Below, piece by piece: positions 53,074-61,330 of a stretch of 64,000 nucleotides of DNA (positions are counted from its first letter, which is position 1; each line of letters begins with the position of its first letter). The position numbers were made by a program, and so were the translations under genes. The stretch lies in NCBI GenBank assembly GCA_050953405.1, contig JBMNMP010000001.1, forward strand, positions 806,001-870,000, read 5' to 3'. This DNA is from RUG100 sp050953405 (GTDB lineage Bacteria > Bacillota > Clostridia > Peptostreptococcales > Anaerovoracaceae). Under the pieces are notes generated by a model. The model was not told the origin of the DNA. It saw only the letters and a list, made by a program, of their open reading frames with translations, and did not search any database.

Positions 53074-53478
53074 ATGAAAAAAACAAGATTCAATTTGAAG
53101 GGTAAGGAGAGAACAAACCTTATAAGCGCCATTTCAGACATAACAGGGAAGATGCCGGAACGCAAAGCATCCAGATGCATCGTTGGGGACTTTACCATTA
53201 ACAGCGCAGGCACAGTATGCTGCGAAGACCCAGACGAACTTGAAAGGCTAGTACATAACCTTATAGGCGACGGATTTAGGCCGGTGGAAAAAGAAATGAC
53301 TTTTGCAGACATTCTCGACAATGAAGAAGCAAGGCCAATCATAGAACGGATTGAAGAAGCGGAAGCGGAAATCAGAGATAGAGGCATCGATCCGGATGAT
53401 GAGAGCGAGTTTTGGGTAAGAGCCTGCAAGATGGATATTGAAGAATTAAAAAACCGGTTCGGATACATTTGGAAATAG
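53074..53478 (+). CDS. phage virulence-type protein paralogue
   Basis: The 134-residue protein has an N-terminal unit (KERTNLISAISDITGKMPER, GDFTINSAGTVCCEDPDELE, LIGDGF) that aligns with the start of the frameshifted gene at 51804, then a different acidic C-terminus (RIEEAEAEIRDRGIDPDDE). Both genes sit behind the same TAGAGTGAT repeat, so promoter plus N-terminal module were duplicated together. AAGGAGG precedes the ATG. Confidence 0.65.
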   Translation: MKKTRFNLKGKERTNLISAISDITGKMPERKASRCIVGDFTINSAGTVCCEDPDELERLVHNLIGDGFRPVEKEMTFADILDNEEARPIIERIEEAEAEIRDRGIDPDDESEFWVRACKMDIEELKNRFGYIWK

Positions 53479-53504
53479 CACGCGTAAGGCTGGAGGAAAA
53501 GAAT

Positions 53505-53774
53505 ATGACAAATGAAGAATCAAGACGTCTTTGGAAAGAGGGTTCAATAGGTATCCCAGATGCAAAAGACAAAAACAAAATGACGGTGGCAAAGTATAAT
53601 GCGAAAGTATACGACGAGCCGAGTAATTATGGAATCAACGGAGGAAAAATTAGCAAACTTCAAATCAGGATTAATGGTGAGGTGGTCTGCAACTACGATC
53701 GCGGATGGGATGAGGAACCAAAAACGGAAGAAGCAAAGATAGCACTTTACATTCTTCTTGAGAATTATAACTAA
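53505..53774 (+). CDS. DUF7678-like phage protein
   Basis: The 89-residue protein matches a small conserved phage family: RRLWKEGSIGIPD, KMTVAKYNAKVYDEPS then ISKLQIRINGEVVCNYDRGW. I start at ATG 53505 (TGGAGG upstream). Function unknown. It lies just before terS. Confidence 0.65.
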   Translation: MTNEESRRLWKEGSIGIPDAKDKNKMTVAKYNAKVYDEPSNYGINGGKISKLQIRINGEVVCNYDRGWDEEPKTEEAKIALYILLENYN

Positions 53775-53885
53775 AGCGAAAATTAAAGATGGGAATGGGC
53801 CGAAGGGCTCTTTCTCTCGTAGAAATATATTAAGGCCAAAAGGGTCTTTTTTTATTGTGAATTTATTGGAAGGAGGGAGATGCAA

Positions 53886-54357
53886 ATGGCACAGAGAGGA
53901 AGAAAGCCAAAGCCAACAGAATTAAAAGTTCTCGAAGGAAATCCGGGGAAAAGAACTTTAAATAAAAATGAGCCAAGGCCAGATAAGAAAGCACCTCGCT
54001 GTCCTTCATGGCTTGAGGATGAGGCAAAGAAAGAATGGAAAAGGATGGGGAAAGTCCTGGAGCAGATGGGGCTACTCACAGATATGGATATGGCTGCATT
54101 TGCAGGATATTGTCAGGCTTTTGCAAGATGGAAGGAAGCAGAAGAGTTTTTAACGCAGCATGGCACTATTGTTCGTACAACCGAATGGATATCTCCAGCA
54201 AGTACCACAGGTGTCCATCGCACAGACAAATTTAAAAATTATGCTAAAGTTTTGTGAGCAGTTTGGATTGACACCATCAGCAAGATCGAGAATTACAGGC
54301 GATGGACAGGATTCTGAGCCGGGAGATGATATGGAAGCACTTCTGGGAGGCAGGTAG
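53886..54357 (+). pseudogene. terS: terminase small subunit (P27 family), frameshifted
   Basis: Frame 1 encodes the P27 start (QRGRKPKPTELKVLEGNPGK, RCPSWLEDEAKKEWKRMG, AFARWKEAEEF) and stops at 54257. The family continuation is in another frame: NGYLQQVPQVSIAQTNLKIM, then FGLTPSARSRITG and a stop at 54355-54357. A one-base insertion near 54182 separates them. The small subunit recognises the packaging site, so packaging should fail. Confidence 0.9.
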
Positions 54358-54359
54358 AT

Positions 54360-55952
54360 ATGGCATTTGAATATTTTCCATCGGCTTTCATGCTATCCAC
54401 ATCGCACTATGATGAAAGGAAGGCAGACAGGGCAGTAAACTTTATACAGAACCTCTGTCACACAAAAGGAAGATGGGCAGGAGAGAAATTTATTCTTCTT
54501 CCCTGGCAAGAACAAATTGTAAGAGATCTATTTGGTATTGTTAGAAAAGACGATAAGAGACAGTTCCTTACAGCATACATTGAGGTGCCGAAGAAACAAG
54601 GGAAAAGTGAGCTAGCAGCGGCAATAGCGCTATACCTTCTTTATGCAGATGGTGAAGCCAGTGCTGAAGTATATGGTGCAGCTTGTGATAGAAGTCAGGC
54701 ATCTATTGTGTTCGATGTAGCTAGGCAAATGGTTGAGATGAGCCCGGCGCTACTTCGAAGATCCAAAATCATGACAGCAGGGAAGAGAATAGTAAATTAT
54801 AGGAATTCAGGGTTTTACCAGGTGCTTTCGGCTGAGACCGGGACTAAGCATGGCCTTAACGTTTCAGGCCTTGTGTTTGATGAGATTCACGCTCAGCCAA
54901 ACAGAAAGCTATATGATGTCCTTACCAAGGGATCCGGCGATGCAAGAGAGCAACCACTGTTTTTTATAATTACTACGGCAGGAACGGATAAACAGAGCAT
55001 TTGTTATGAGCTCCATAGCAAATCACTTGATATCAAAGCAGGTAAAAAGAATGATCCAACATTCTATCCGGTAGTATATGGTCTTACGGAAGATGAGGAT
55101 TGGAATGATGAAGCAAACTGGTATAAGGCCAATCCGTCACTTGGACATACTATTGGAATTGATAGGGTGAGGGAAGCATATAAAGATGCACTTGATAATC
55201 CGGCTGAAGAAAATGTGTTCAAGCAGCTTAGGCTTAATATCTGGACTAGTTCTTCAGTCGCATGGATCCCAGAGCATATATATAATCGCGGTAATGAAGA
55301 TATTGACATGGAGGCTCTATTGGGACGTGAATGTTATGCCGGTTTGGATCTTTCGAGCACTTCGGATATTACGGCATTAGCATTGGTGTTTCCACCGAGG
55401 GATAGTGATGAAAAGTATATGGTGCTTCCTTTTTTCTGGCTACCAGAAGATACGCTGGAATTGAGGTGCCGCCGAGATCATGTATTATATGACGTATGGA
55501 AACGGCAGGGCTATATCAATACTACAGAAGGTAACGTGATTCATTATGGATTTATAGAGGCTTTTATTGAAGATCTGGGAACGAAATATTATATTTTGGA
55601 AATCGCCTACGATAGATGGAATGCAACTCAGATGGTACAGAATCTTGAAGATGAAGGTTTTATTATGGTGCCCTGTGGACAGGGCTTTAAAGATATGAGT
55701 CCTCCAAGCAAGGAACTGTATAAACTCCTTATGGAGGGCAGCATTGTTCATGGTGGAAATCCGGTGCTGAAGTGGATGGCTGGGAATGTGGTTATGCGGC
55801 AGGATCCGGCAGGGAACATCAAACCAGATAAAGAACGATCCGTAGAAAAAATAGATGGCATCGTTGCAACTATTATGGGCCTAGACCGATGCATCAGGCA
55901 TGAAGGTAATCAATCAAGCGTTTATGACGAACGCGGCCTGATAGTTTTGTAA
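54360..55952 (+). CDS. terL: terminase large subunit
   Basis: The 530-residue packaging motor is intact: Walker A VPKKQGKSELAA near residues 75-86, Walker B GLVFDEIHAQP near 172, and the nuclease domain with YAGLDLSSTSDITALAL near 326 and further acidic residues. It starts 2 bp after terS ends. Normally a portal gene follows; here there is none, and the element jumps to small cargo genes. Confidence 0.95.
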   Translation: MAFEYFPSAFMLSTSHYDERKADRAVNFIQNLCHTKGRWAGEKFILLPWQEQIVRDLFGIVRKDDKRQFLTAYIEVPKKQGKSELAAAIALYLLYADGEASAEVYGAACDRSQASIVFDVARQMVEMSPALLRRSKIMTAGKRIVNYRNSGFYQVLSAETGTKHGLNVSGLVFDEIHAQPNRKLYDVLTKGSGDAREQPLFFIITTAGTDKQSICYELHSKSLDIKAGKKNDPTFYPVVYGLTEDEDWNDEANWYKANPSLGHTIGIDRVREAYKDALDNPAEENVFKQLRLNIWTSSSVAWIPEHIYNRGNEDIDMEALLGRECYAGLDLSSTSDITALALVFPPRDSDEKYMVLPFFWLPEDTLELRCRRDHVLYDVWKRQGYINTTEGNVIHYGFIEAFIEDLGTKYYILEIAYDRWNATQMVQNLEDEGFIMVPCGQGFKDMSPPSKELYKLLMEGSIVHGGNPVLKWMAGNVVMRQDPAGNIKPDKERSVEKIDGIVATIMGLDRCIRHEGNQSSVYDERGLIVL

Positions 55953-56053
55953 GGGGAAAGATTCATTATTTCGAATATAAGGGATATTATAGATTGAATA
56001 TTCTGGATGTGATATACTACTTTAACAAGAATTTAAGCGAGGAGAGTGCAGCG

Positions 56054-56263
56054 ATGTTTACTTATAAAGAACATGAAAGTATAGCGGTATGTGCTATTGA
56101 AAAATATCTCAAGGAAAAAGGATGCCAGGGTTGGGATAAAAAAGATATCCAGGAAGCGATTGAAGCCCTGGGTGGCGACAAGGGTGATCTGTATGCAACC
56201 ATGGCAATAGCAATAGAGATTTGCCTTGGGGAAAAAGAAATGAAAAAGGCTGTACTAAGCTAG
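56054..56263 (+). CDS. small helical protein, paralogue of the gene at 25876
   Basis: The 69-residue protein shares its length and the LGGDKGDLYATMAIAIEICLG segment with the gene at 25876 on the other end of the element. I start at ATG 56054 with GGAG upstream. Unlike the left copy it has no SymE-like gene beside it; a GIY-YIG gene follows after 40 bp. Function unknown. Confidence 0.6.
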   Translation: MFTYKEHESIAVCAIEKYLKEKGCQGWDKKDIQEAIEALGGDKGDLYATMAIAIEICLGEKEMKKAVLS

Positions 56264-56303
56264 AGTAAGATATGAATATAGCACATGATTTAAGGAGTAT
56301 AGG

Positions 56304-56774
56304 ATGGCACAAACATTAAAAGAAAAGAAAAATGAAGCAGAGGAGCGTGGTATACACATCCCTGATACCATATGCGATGATAAAAATATTGTTGGAATAT
56401 ATGAGTTTTTTAAAGTTAAAGATGATGAAAAATATTGTTTCTATGTAGGGAAATCAACGGATGTGGCATACAGATTGTTGGGATCTAGCAGTGGTCATAT
56501 CTACATGTATTTGCATAATAATTTCTCGAAGTTGGTACCTTTAAAAATCAATCAATACCTTAATGAGGGATATGAAATTGAAGTAAAGATAATTGAAATA
56601 GATTACAATGATATTTCCTTTTCAAAAGCTGCTCATCGTCTTGCCTTTGCTGAACTTAAAGAAATAGTAAATTTTCAAGAACTAGGGCAGTGTGAATTTC
56701 AAGTTCCGGAAGGCGTAGGAACAAATGAAGAAAAGTTCTGGGAAGAGTATTATAAAAAAAGTGATACAAAATAA
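56304..56774 (+). CDS. GIY-YIG domain protein
   Basis: The 156-residue protein has the GIY-YIG core: VGIYEFF, then CFYVGKSTDVAYRLLG with the catalytic arginine position, and a helical region with AELKEIVNFQELGQC. It has no clear DNA-binding domain of a homing endonuclease. It may be a selfish or antiphage nuclease cargo gene. AAGGAG precedes the ATG. Confidence 0.75.
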   Translation: MAQTLKEKKNEAEERGIHIPDTICDDKNIVGIYEFFKVKDDEKYCFYVGKSTDVAYRLLGSSSGHIYMYLHNNFSKLVPLKINQYLNEGYEIEVKIIEIDYNDISFSKAAHRLAFAELKEIVNFQELGQCEFQVPEGVGTNEEKFWEEYYKKSDTK

Positions 56775-56779
56775 TATTA

Positions 56780-56808
56780 TTGCCACTTTACAGTTCATAT
56801 GATACACT
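56780..56808 (+). promoter_or_regulatory. promoter of rnlA-rnlB
   Basis: TTGCCA (56780-56785) and TACACT (56803-56808) are 17 bp apart, 25 bp before the GTG start of rnlA, which has AGGAGG. Confidence 0.55.
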
Positions 56809-56833
56809 ATAAGGTACAAATTAGGAGGGACAA

Positions 56834-57928
56834 GTGGCAAATAAGTATTCTAAGTTATCAATTCCTGAGGATAAGATTCCTGAATGGATTGGTTTATGGT
56901 GTGAAAACAATTTAGATGGTTCATGTGATATTTCAGGAGAAGATACAAATGGAAGATTGCAGTTTGACATTAAGAATGATGGAAAAGACATCAAGTTACA
57001 TTTTATAAAATGTAATGGTGGATTGTTAACCATATCTCCGAAGGTAGGGCGATACCAGGACATTTCATGCCAAATCGCAGATTATATACTAAGCAGATCT
57101 AAAAACCCTATAAAAGACTCACCATTTGCAAATGGATTTTCGATAATAATAGAGAAAGACGATTTTGATACTATTATTGAATTGTTGAATGAAGGCGATG
57201 ATGCTCAATGCATAAACGAATCCACTCAATTGGAGGCCGGTAAGCAACAATACTATATGTATAAGTATAAGGGCCTTGAGGGAGATTCTGTTGCTATTAA
57301 ATTTTTCCCATCAACGTCTAGGATGTTTTTACAGGGGAAACCACTTTTCCTTTTTAACGAAATAGTTGGTATGGTGGCAGACGTTGGCATTGACAAGAGC
57401 GATGTATTAGATGCGCAAATACAGTATTGCAATGTACCTGTAGAAAAAAATGAAATAATTGAAGAAATGAAATCTGTATTGGGAGAAAAATTATATAGTT
57501 ATCTTTCCCTAACGCAAATAGCAATATTATCGAGTTCTTTTGTTTTTGCAAGAATAGATATGGAATTAGGTGACTACTCATGTCTTGTCGTACCGGCCTT
57601 ACGTGCGTATGAGGGGTTTATGAAAAAAATCCTTTTAGAATTTGGATTTGACTGTGGTGGGAAAGATCAACCAGGAAAGTTTTTTACTTGTGATGAAACT
57701 GGAGTACGATATGAACTAATCGATAAAACGGGAAGCGAGCAAGAAGAACAATTACTAAATAGAATGTATTCGTTCTACAGGAGTAAAAGGCATCCATATT
57801 CACATGCTGCAGCAAATGATTTTTATACGTCGATTATTGAAGAACGTGAAGTGGCAAATGATCTTTTTCATGAAATAATTAATATGATAAAATCAGTATA
57901 TGAAGGGTATAAAGTTATAAAAGGATAA
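56834..57928 (+). CDS. rnlA: RnlA-like toxin, RNase LS family
   Basis: The 364-residue protein resembles E. coli RnlA in length, order and key segments: an N-terminal TBP-like strand region (KLHFIKCNGG...ISPKVG), a middle repeat (FFPSTSRMFLQGKPLFLFNEI), and the C-terminal catalytic domain with VVPALRAYEGFMKKIL, FFTCDETGVRYEL and YRSKRHPYSHA, which is HEPN-like with an R-x4-H type motif (RSKRHPYSH). RnlA cuts mRNA after phage infection when the antitoxin is lost. Followed 14 bp later by an RnlB homologue. Confidence 0.85.
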   Translation: MANKYSKLSIPEDKIPEWIGLWCENNLDGSCDISGEDTNGRLQFDIKNDGKDIKLHFIKCNGGLLTISPKVGRYQDISCQIADYILSRSKNPIKDSPFANGFSIIIEKDDFDTIIELLNEGDDAQCINESTQLEAGKQQYYMYKYKGLEGDSVAIKFFPSTSRMFLQGKPLFLFNEIVGMVADVGIDKSDVLDAQIQYCNVPVEKNEIIEEMKSVLGEKLYSYLSLTQIAILSSSFVFARIDMELGDYSCLVVPALRAYEGFMKKILLEFGFDCGGKDQPGKFFTCDETGVRYELIDKTGSEQEEQLLNRMYSFYRSKRHPYSHAAANDFYTSIIEEREVANDLFHEIINMIKSVYEGYKVIKG

Positions 57929-57942
57929 TTAGGAGGTGAAAC

Positions 57943-58314
57943 ATGAAAAACTATAATATTGTATATTGTGCAAATAGCAATAACAGATATGCTGCTATTG
58001 TATATTCTAGTTCTTATGTTAATCCTCTTGATGAAATTGATGTTATTTCTAAAGAGTTGCGCCAACATATAGGTGATAGGCAAGAAAAGAAAGCTATTGT
58101 ATTTGATTTACTTTTATCAAATGGAGAAAGCTTTAATCGCTTTGTGGAAGGCGTTTTTGATGGATCATCTATTTCTTTTGATTCCTTGAAAACTATTGAT
58201 GCGCTGGATGATGATTTTTTGACTAATGTAAATAGATTTTATAAAAATAATAAAAATGTATTAAGTAGGGGCGTACTATCGGCTAGGCAGAAATTTAAAT
58301 ATGCAAGGCACTAA
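57943..58314 (+). CDS. rnlB: RnlB-like antitoxin
   Basis: The 123-residue protein has the same length as E. coli RnlB and matches its pattern: SSYVNPLDEIDVISKELRQH, then KAIVFDLLLSNGESFNRFVEG and DSLKTIDALDDDFL, ending in a SxLS-like tail (VLSRGVLSARQKFKY). It should bind and hold RnlA inactive. TAGGAGGTG precedes the ATG. Confidence 0.85.
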   Translation: MKNYNIVYCANSNNRYAAIVYSSSYVNPLDEIDVISKELRQHIGDRQEKKAIVFDLLLSNGESFNRFVEGVFDGSSISFDSLKTIDALDDDFLTNVNRFYKNNKNVLSRGVLSARQKFKYARH

Positions 58315-58410
58315 AGAGCTTTGAATACAAAGGTGATTTGTAACGATGTGACTTCAGATATAGTTATTGCCATACAAGTCTAATAGTAGCAGTTTATAAA
58401 AAAATGATAA

Positions 58411-58437
58411 GAAGGCATCTCTTCGGAGGTGCTTTTT
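58411..58437 (+). terminator. terminator after rnlB
   Basis: GCATCTC-TTCG-GAGGTGC hairpin (tetraloop UUCG) followed by TTTTTT. Confidence 0.8.
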
Positions 58438-58470
58438 TCATACGCAAAAATAGGAGGTAAACAAGCGTTA

Positions 58471-58617
58471 TTGAAAATCAGTTGCAATAAGCAAATTATT
58501 ATGTTGTTTACTCCAGATGACTATTCGGCACCAGTAAAGAAACTATATTCGGGGAAAGCGGATAATAAAGTATTGGTTATGAGTTCTGATGAAAAATTCA
58601 TAGAAGGAGTTGAATAG
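58471..58617 (+). CDS. small protein of an unrecognised pair
   Basis: Frame is open from 58429; AGGAGGT at 58452-58458 points to the TTG at 58471, giving 48 residues (KISCNKQIIMLFTPDDYSAP and SGKADNKVLVMSSDEKF). Spacing of 12 is long, so the start is uncertain. It ends 2 bp before the next gene, with which it forms a pair. Compact size fits an antitoxin or immunity role, but that is a guess. Confidence 0.4.
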   Translation: MKISCNKQIIMLFTPDDYSAPVKKLYSGKADNKVLVMSSDEKFIEGVE

Positions 58618-58619
58618 CA

Positions 58620-59057
58620 ATGGCAGTAATTATTTCTTACAGCAAGGGGAAAAGAGAATACCTTGAAAAACTATATAAGGATAAAATTTTGGGATTGAAT
58701 AGTACTATAGACAACAAAGATCAGGCCCTATTCTTTGCTGCATTGGGAATTGATAATCCTACGAAGTTGCCATCGCGGGATTCAAGCGGATGGTTCCGTT
58801 TGGAAAGCATAAAAACATCGGCGGATAAAGCATTAATGAGTTGCCCTTTGTTGGGGACAGCTAGTAATGATAAAGAAGTTGATGAGTATACGGATCTTGA
58901 TGCTTGTATGGATTATATTGAAAAATGTGCAGAAAATGGATTCTCCGTATTAGAAGAAAAAATTGAAAAAGCAGATGGTGACAATGATTTGATAGAAAGA
59001 AGAATGCTAAAGAATTTGGATTTTCTTTATACAAACAATGTTGAGAATGATATTTGA
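58620..59057 (+). CDS. unrecognised 145-residue protein
   Basis: An AAGGAG site precedes ATG 58620. The protein is acidic and helical at the C-terminus (YTDLDACMDYIEKCAENGF) with a conserved-looking middle (KLPSRDSSGWFRLESIK, MSCPLLGTASND). I do not recognise it. Its place between RnlAB and the recombinase, as second of a tight pair, is typical of cargo conflict modules. Confidence 0.5.
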   Translation: MAVIISYSKGKREYLEKLYKDKILGLNSTIDNKDQALFFAALGIDNPTKLPSRDSSGWFRLESIKTSADKALMSCPLLGTASNDKEVDEYTDLDACMDYIEKCAENGFSVLEEKIEKADGDNDLIERRMLKNLDFLYTNNVENDI

Positions 59058-59227
59058 AAAATAGTGTCTATTAGAGGAAAATTTATTCTGTCAATTAAGT
59101 TAGACGAATAAAAGTAATTGAGGTGATGCGTTATGCTCATGCTAAACTTTGCATCGTATGCTCAAGCAATTGAATTAGGGATGGGTTGGTCGTTATAGGG
59201 CGCTTTCATTTGTGGAATCCTCCTTTG

Positions 59228-60592
59228 TTATATTATTTGTATTATCCGCTGCAGGCTTTTTCTTTTCTTTGATTCCGAACACTGCATATCCATCAAAAAG
59301 ATTGACCTGGAGATTGCTCTGATGTTCTTTAACTGAATCGAAATAGTGACGCACGTTCTTCCGGCTGAATCGAAAAAAGCGCCTCTAACAACTTCATAGC
59401 CTCTTAAATCAAAATCTCCTTCATTGGCCTGATATTCAGGTATGTTATTGCTCTCACTTTCTTCATCATAATATGCGCTGTGACATGCTTCGTAGTAGTC
59501 ATCAGGCTTGAAAGATGCCCAGCGTGGGTTGATAGACACAAAGCCCTTTAATATTCCATCTTTGATCACATGGAGCTCTGGTAAAATGCTCTTATTGCCA
59601 TATTTAGCATTGGCAATAAGTCGCTGCACCATTATGAAATCATCTCTGCTAATAATGCTTTCGTGGTGATTTTTCATCCGGTACTGGTTCCTATCCTTAT
59701 TATTCTTCTTAGATCTATGATCGAGGTAATTTGGCGTCCACGTTTTACGGGCCAGGACATCGCCGCAGTGACGTTCATTTTGGAGTATCTGCATTATTGA
59801 ACTAGCGGACCATGTTGTATTTCCTCGTTTAGTTTGACGACCTAGTTTTGTGAGCAGATCTGCAATCTGCTGGGATGTATAACCATAAAGATACAGGAAA
59901 AAGATAAATCGGACGGTTTTTGCTTCCTCCTCATTTATGACGAGATTTCCATCATCATCTTGATCATATCCAAGCAGGGCAGGGGTAAGAAAAATGCCAC
60001 GCTTAAAACGCATTTCGATAGATGCGTTCATGATTTCACTTTTGGTGTGACTTTCTTCCTGGGCAAGAGTAGCGATAAAAGAAAGGCTCATTTCACTATT
60101 CGGATCTAGTGTATAAATATTCTCGGTTTCAAAGAATACACCGATTGGTGACTTCATAGATTTGAGTTTTCTTATATAGCCGATACAATCAATAATATTC
60201 CTTGCAAACCTTGATACGCTCTTTGTTACAATGAGGTCTACCTTTCCGTCGTTGCAGTCGTTAATCATTCGCAAGAATTCGTTTCGATGCTGCAGTGATG
60301 TACCGGATATGCCTTCATCCGCATAAATATCCGTTAGATTCCAGTCCGGCCGCCTGCTGACAAGATCGGTATAGTGATTCTTTTGCAGCTCATATGAAGA
60401 TGTTTGACGAGGATCGTCAGTAGATACTCTGGCATATACGGCTACTCGTTTTTCTGTTGTTCCATGATAGAAATCTTCTCTTGGGATGGCAGGTATAACG
60501 TCAAGTGAACCTTCGTCTACACCTTTATATCTTTCTCTGATTTTAGACTTCTGGTCATCTGCCTGTGGCGATTGTCCGTTCCGATCTTTCAT
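59228..60592 (-). CDS. serine recombinase (integrase), C-terminus frameshifted
   Basis: The 454-residue reading frame has the resolvase catalytic domain with nucleophile S57 in AVYARVSTD, then DIYADEGISGTS, VTKSVSRFARN and the recombinase domain (YTSQQIADLLTKLGRQTKRG, WSASSIMQILQNERHCGD). After VTIS (about 59345) a second frame gives DSVKEHQSNLQVNLFDGYAV and ends at 59193, which reads more like the native end; a one-base deletion is likely. The zinc/coiled-coil part of large recombinases is reduced. It would integrate and excise the element. Confidence 0.85.
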   Translation of the reverse strand: MKDRNGQSPQADDQKSKIRERYKGVDEGSLDVIPAIPREDFYHGTTEKRVAVYARVSTDDPRQTSSYELQKNHYTDLVSRRPDWNLTDIYADEGISGTSLQHRNEFLRMINDCNDGKVDLIVTKSVSRFARNIIDCIGYIRKLKSMKSPIGVFFETENIYTLDPNSEMSLSFIATLAQEESHTKSEIMNASIEMRFKRGIFLTPALLGYDQDDDGNLVINEEEAKTVRFIFFLYLYGYTSQQIADLLTKLGRQTKRGNTTWSASSIMQILQNERHCGDVLARKTWTPNYLDHRSKKNNKDRNQYRMKNHHESIISRDDFIMVQRLIANAKYGNKSILPELHVIKDGILKGFVSINPRWASFKPDDYYEACHSAYYDEESESNNIPEYQANEGDFDLRGYEVVRGAFFDSAGRTCVTISIQLKNIRAISRSIFLMDMQCSESKKRKSLQRIIQII

Positions 60593-60720
60593 TGATGGTT
60601 TGCCTTTCTACGATAATTTAATAATATGATTATCATATTATTTTCATAGCGAAAGTACCATAAACCAGAGGTAAAGTAGTTTCCCGTTAGTTTATGGTGT
60701 TGGATGTTTTTTATATCTTA

Positions 60721-61104
60721 TTATTTAGTATTATGGTTTGTGTCTTCAATTTCCATCAGTTGCCACTGGTTTGAACGCAAGATTTGTTTAGATGAACGGA
60801 GCAGTTCATAAATAAAGCGCTTCTCATTATTTGTACAATCTTCCATGAGTGCATCAATATCTGTCTGGTAGTCAGAAGGGTTGTTATATTGATTGCCGGA
60901 CAGCAATTCATCAAGTGTAATTTCAAACACAGTAGATATAGCAACAAGGGTCTCAAGGCTGGCTTTTTTACGGCCTGTCTCAATGTTTGAAATGTATGTA
61001 TTAGATATGCCAGCTTCAAAGGCGAGCTCCTCTTGAGAAAAATGTTGTTCTTTTCTCTTTTCACGTACCCGTTTTCCAAGTAGTTTATAGTTAATATTAT
61101 TCAT
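60721..61104 (-). CDS. XRE-family repressor
   Basis: The 127-residue protein has a Cro/CI-type HTH (REKRKEQHFSQEELAFEAGI, SNTYISNIETGRKKASLETL) and a short C-terminal tail, like regulators of Clostridia conjugative and phage elements. It is divergent from the chromosomal junction and 128 bp upstream of the recombinase on the same strand. Its start codon and ribosome site lie within a perfect palindrome. Confidence 0.9.
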   Translation of the reverse strand: MNNINYKLLGKRVREKRKEQHFSQEELAFEAGISNTYISNIETGRKKASLETLVAISTVFEITLDELLSGNQYNNPSDYQTDIDALMEDCTNNEKRFIYELLRSSKQILRSNQWQLMEIEDTNHNTK

Positions 61105-61128
61105 ATATAACCTCCTTGGTTATATATG
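61102..61128 (-). promoter_or_regulatory. palindrome enclosing the ribosome site of the XRE gene
   Basis: CATATATAACC (61102-61112) and GGTTATATATG (61118-61128) are perfect 11-bp arms around TCCTT. On the minus strand the AAGGAGG ribosome site spans the loop and the ATG closes the stem. It can act as a repressor site or as an RNA hairpin that hides the start. Confidence 0.65.
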
Positions 61129-61330
61129 AACCAAGACGAATGATATATCCAGCTTTTTTTTTCAATGATAAATTTGTCTTCCATTAATATGGAGGTCAAA
61201 GCTGCAGGTTTTATGCGGCGTTATAAAATAGGAAAAAAATTGAATTTTTCCAACCCCTTGTATCCTCAATAGGTGTTTTGGATATCTTGAAATAATTTGA
61301 AATACATACTTCACCTGCCATTTGGATAGC

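Larger units (their letters stand above)
25422..61330. mobile_element. 36-kb degenerate prophage-like element with defence cargo, serine-recombinase type
   Basis: The boundaries are set by where comM homology stops and dprA homology resumes. The interior is AT-richer than both flanks. The gene order (DUF2800, DUF2815, family A polymerase, VapE, VRR-NUC, SNF2 helicase, late regulator, HNH, terS, terL) is the replication-packaging order of many Clostridia siphophage-type prophages. A serine recombinase and XRE repressor lie at the right end. Portal, protease, capsid, tail and lysis genes are absent. CAGGTGAA at 25423-25430 and TTCACCTG at 61310-61317 are an 8-bp inverted match near the ends; the true att core cannot be fixed from one copy. 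Confidence 0.88.
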
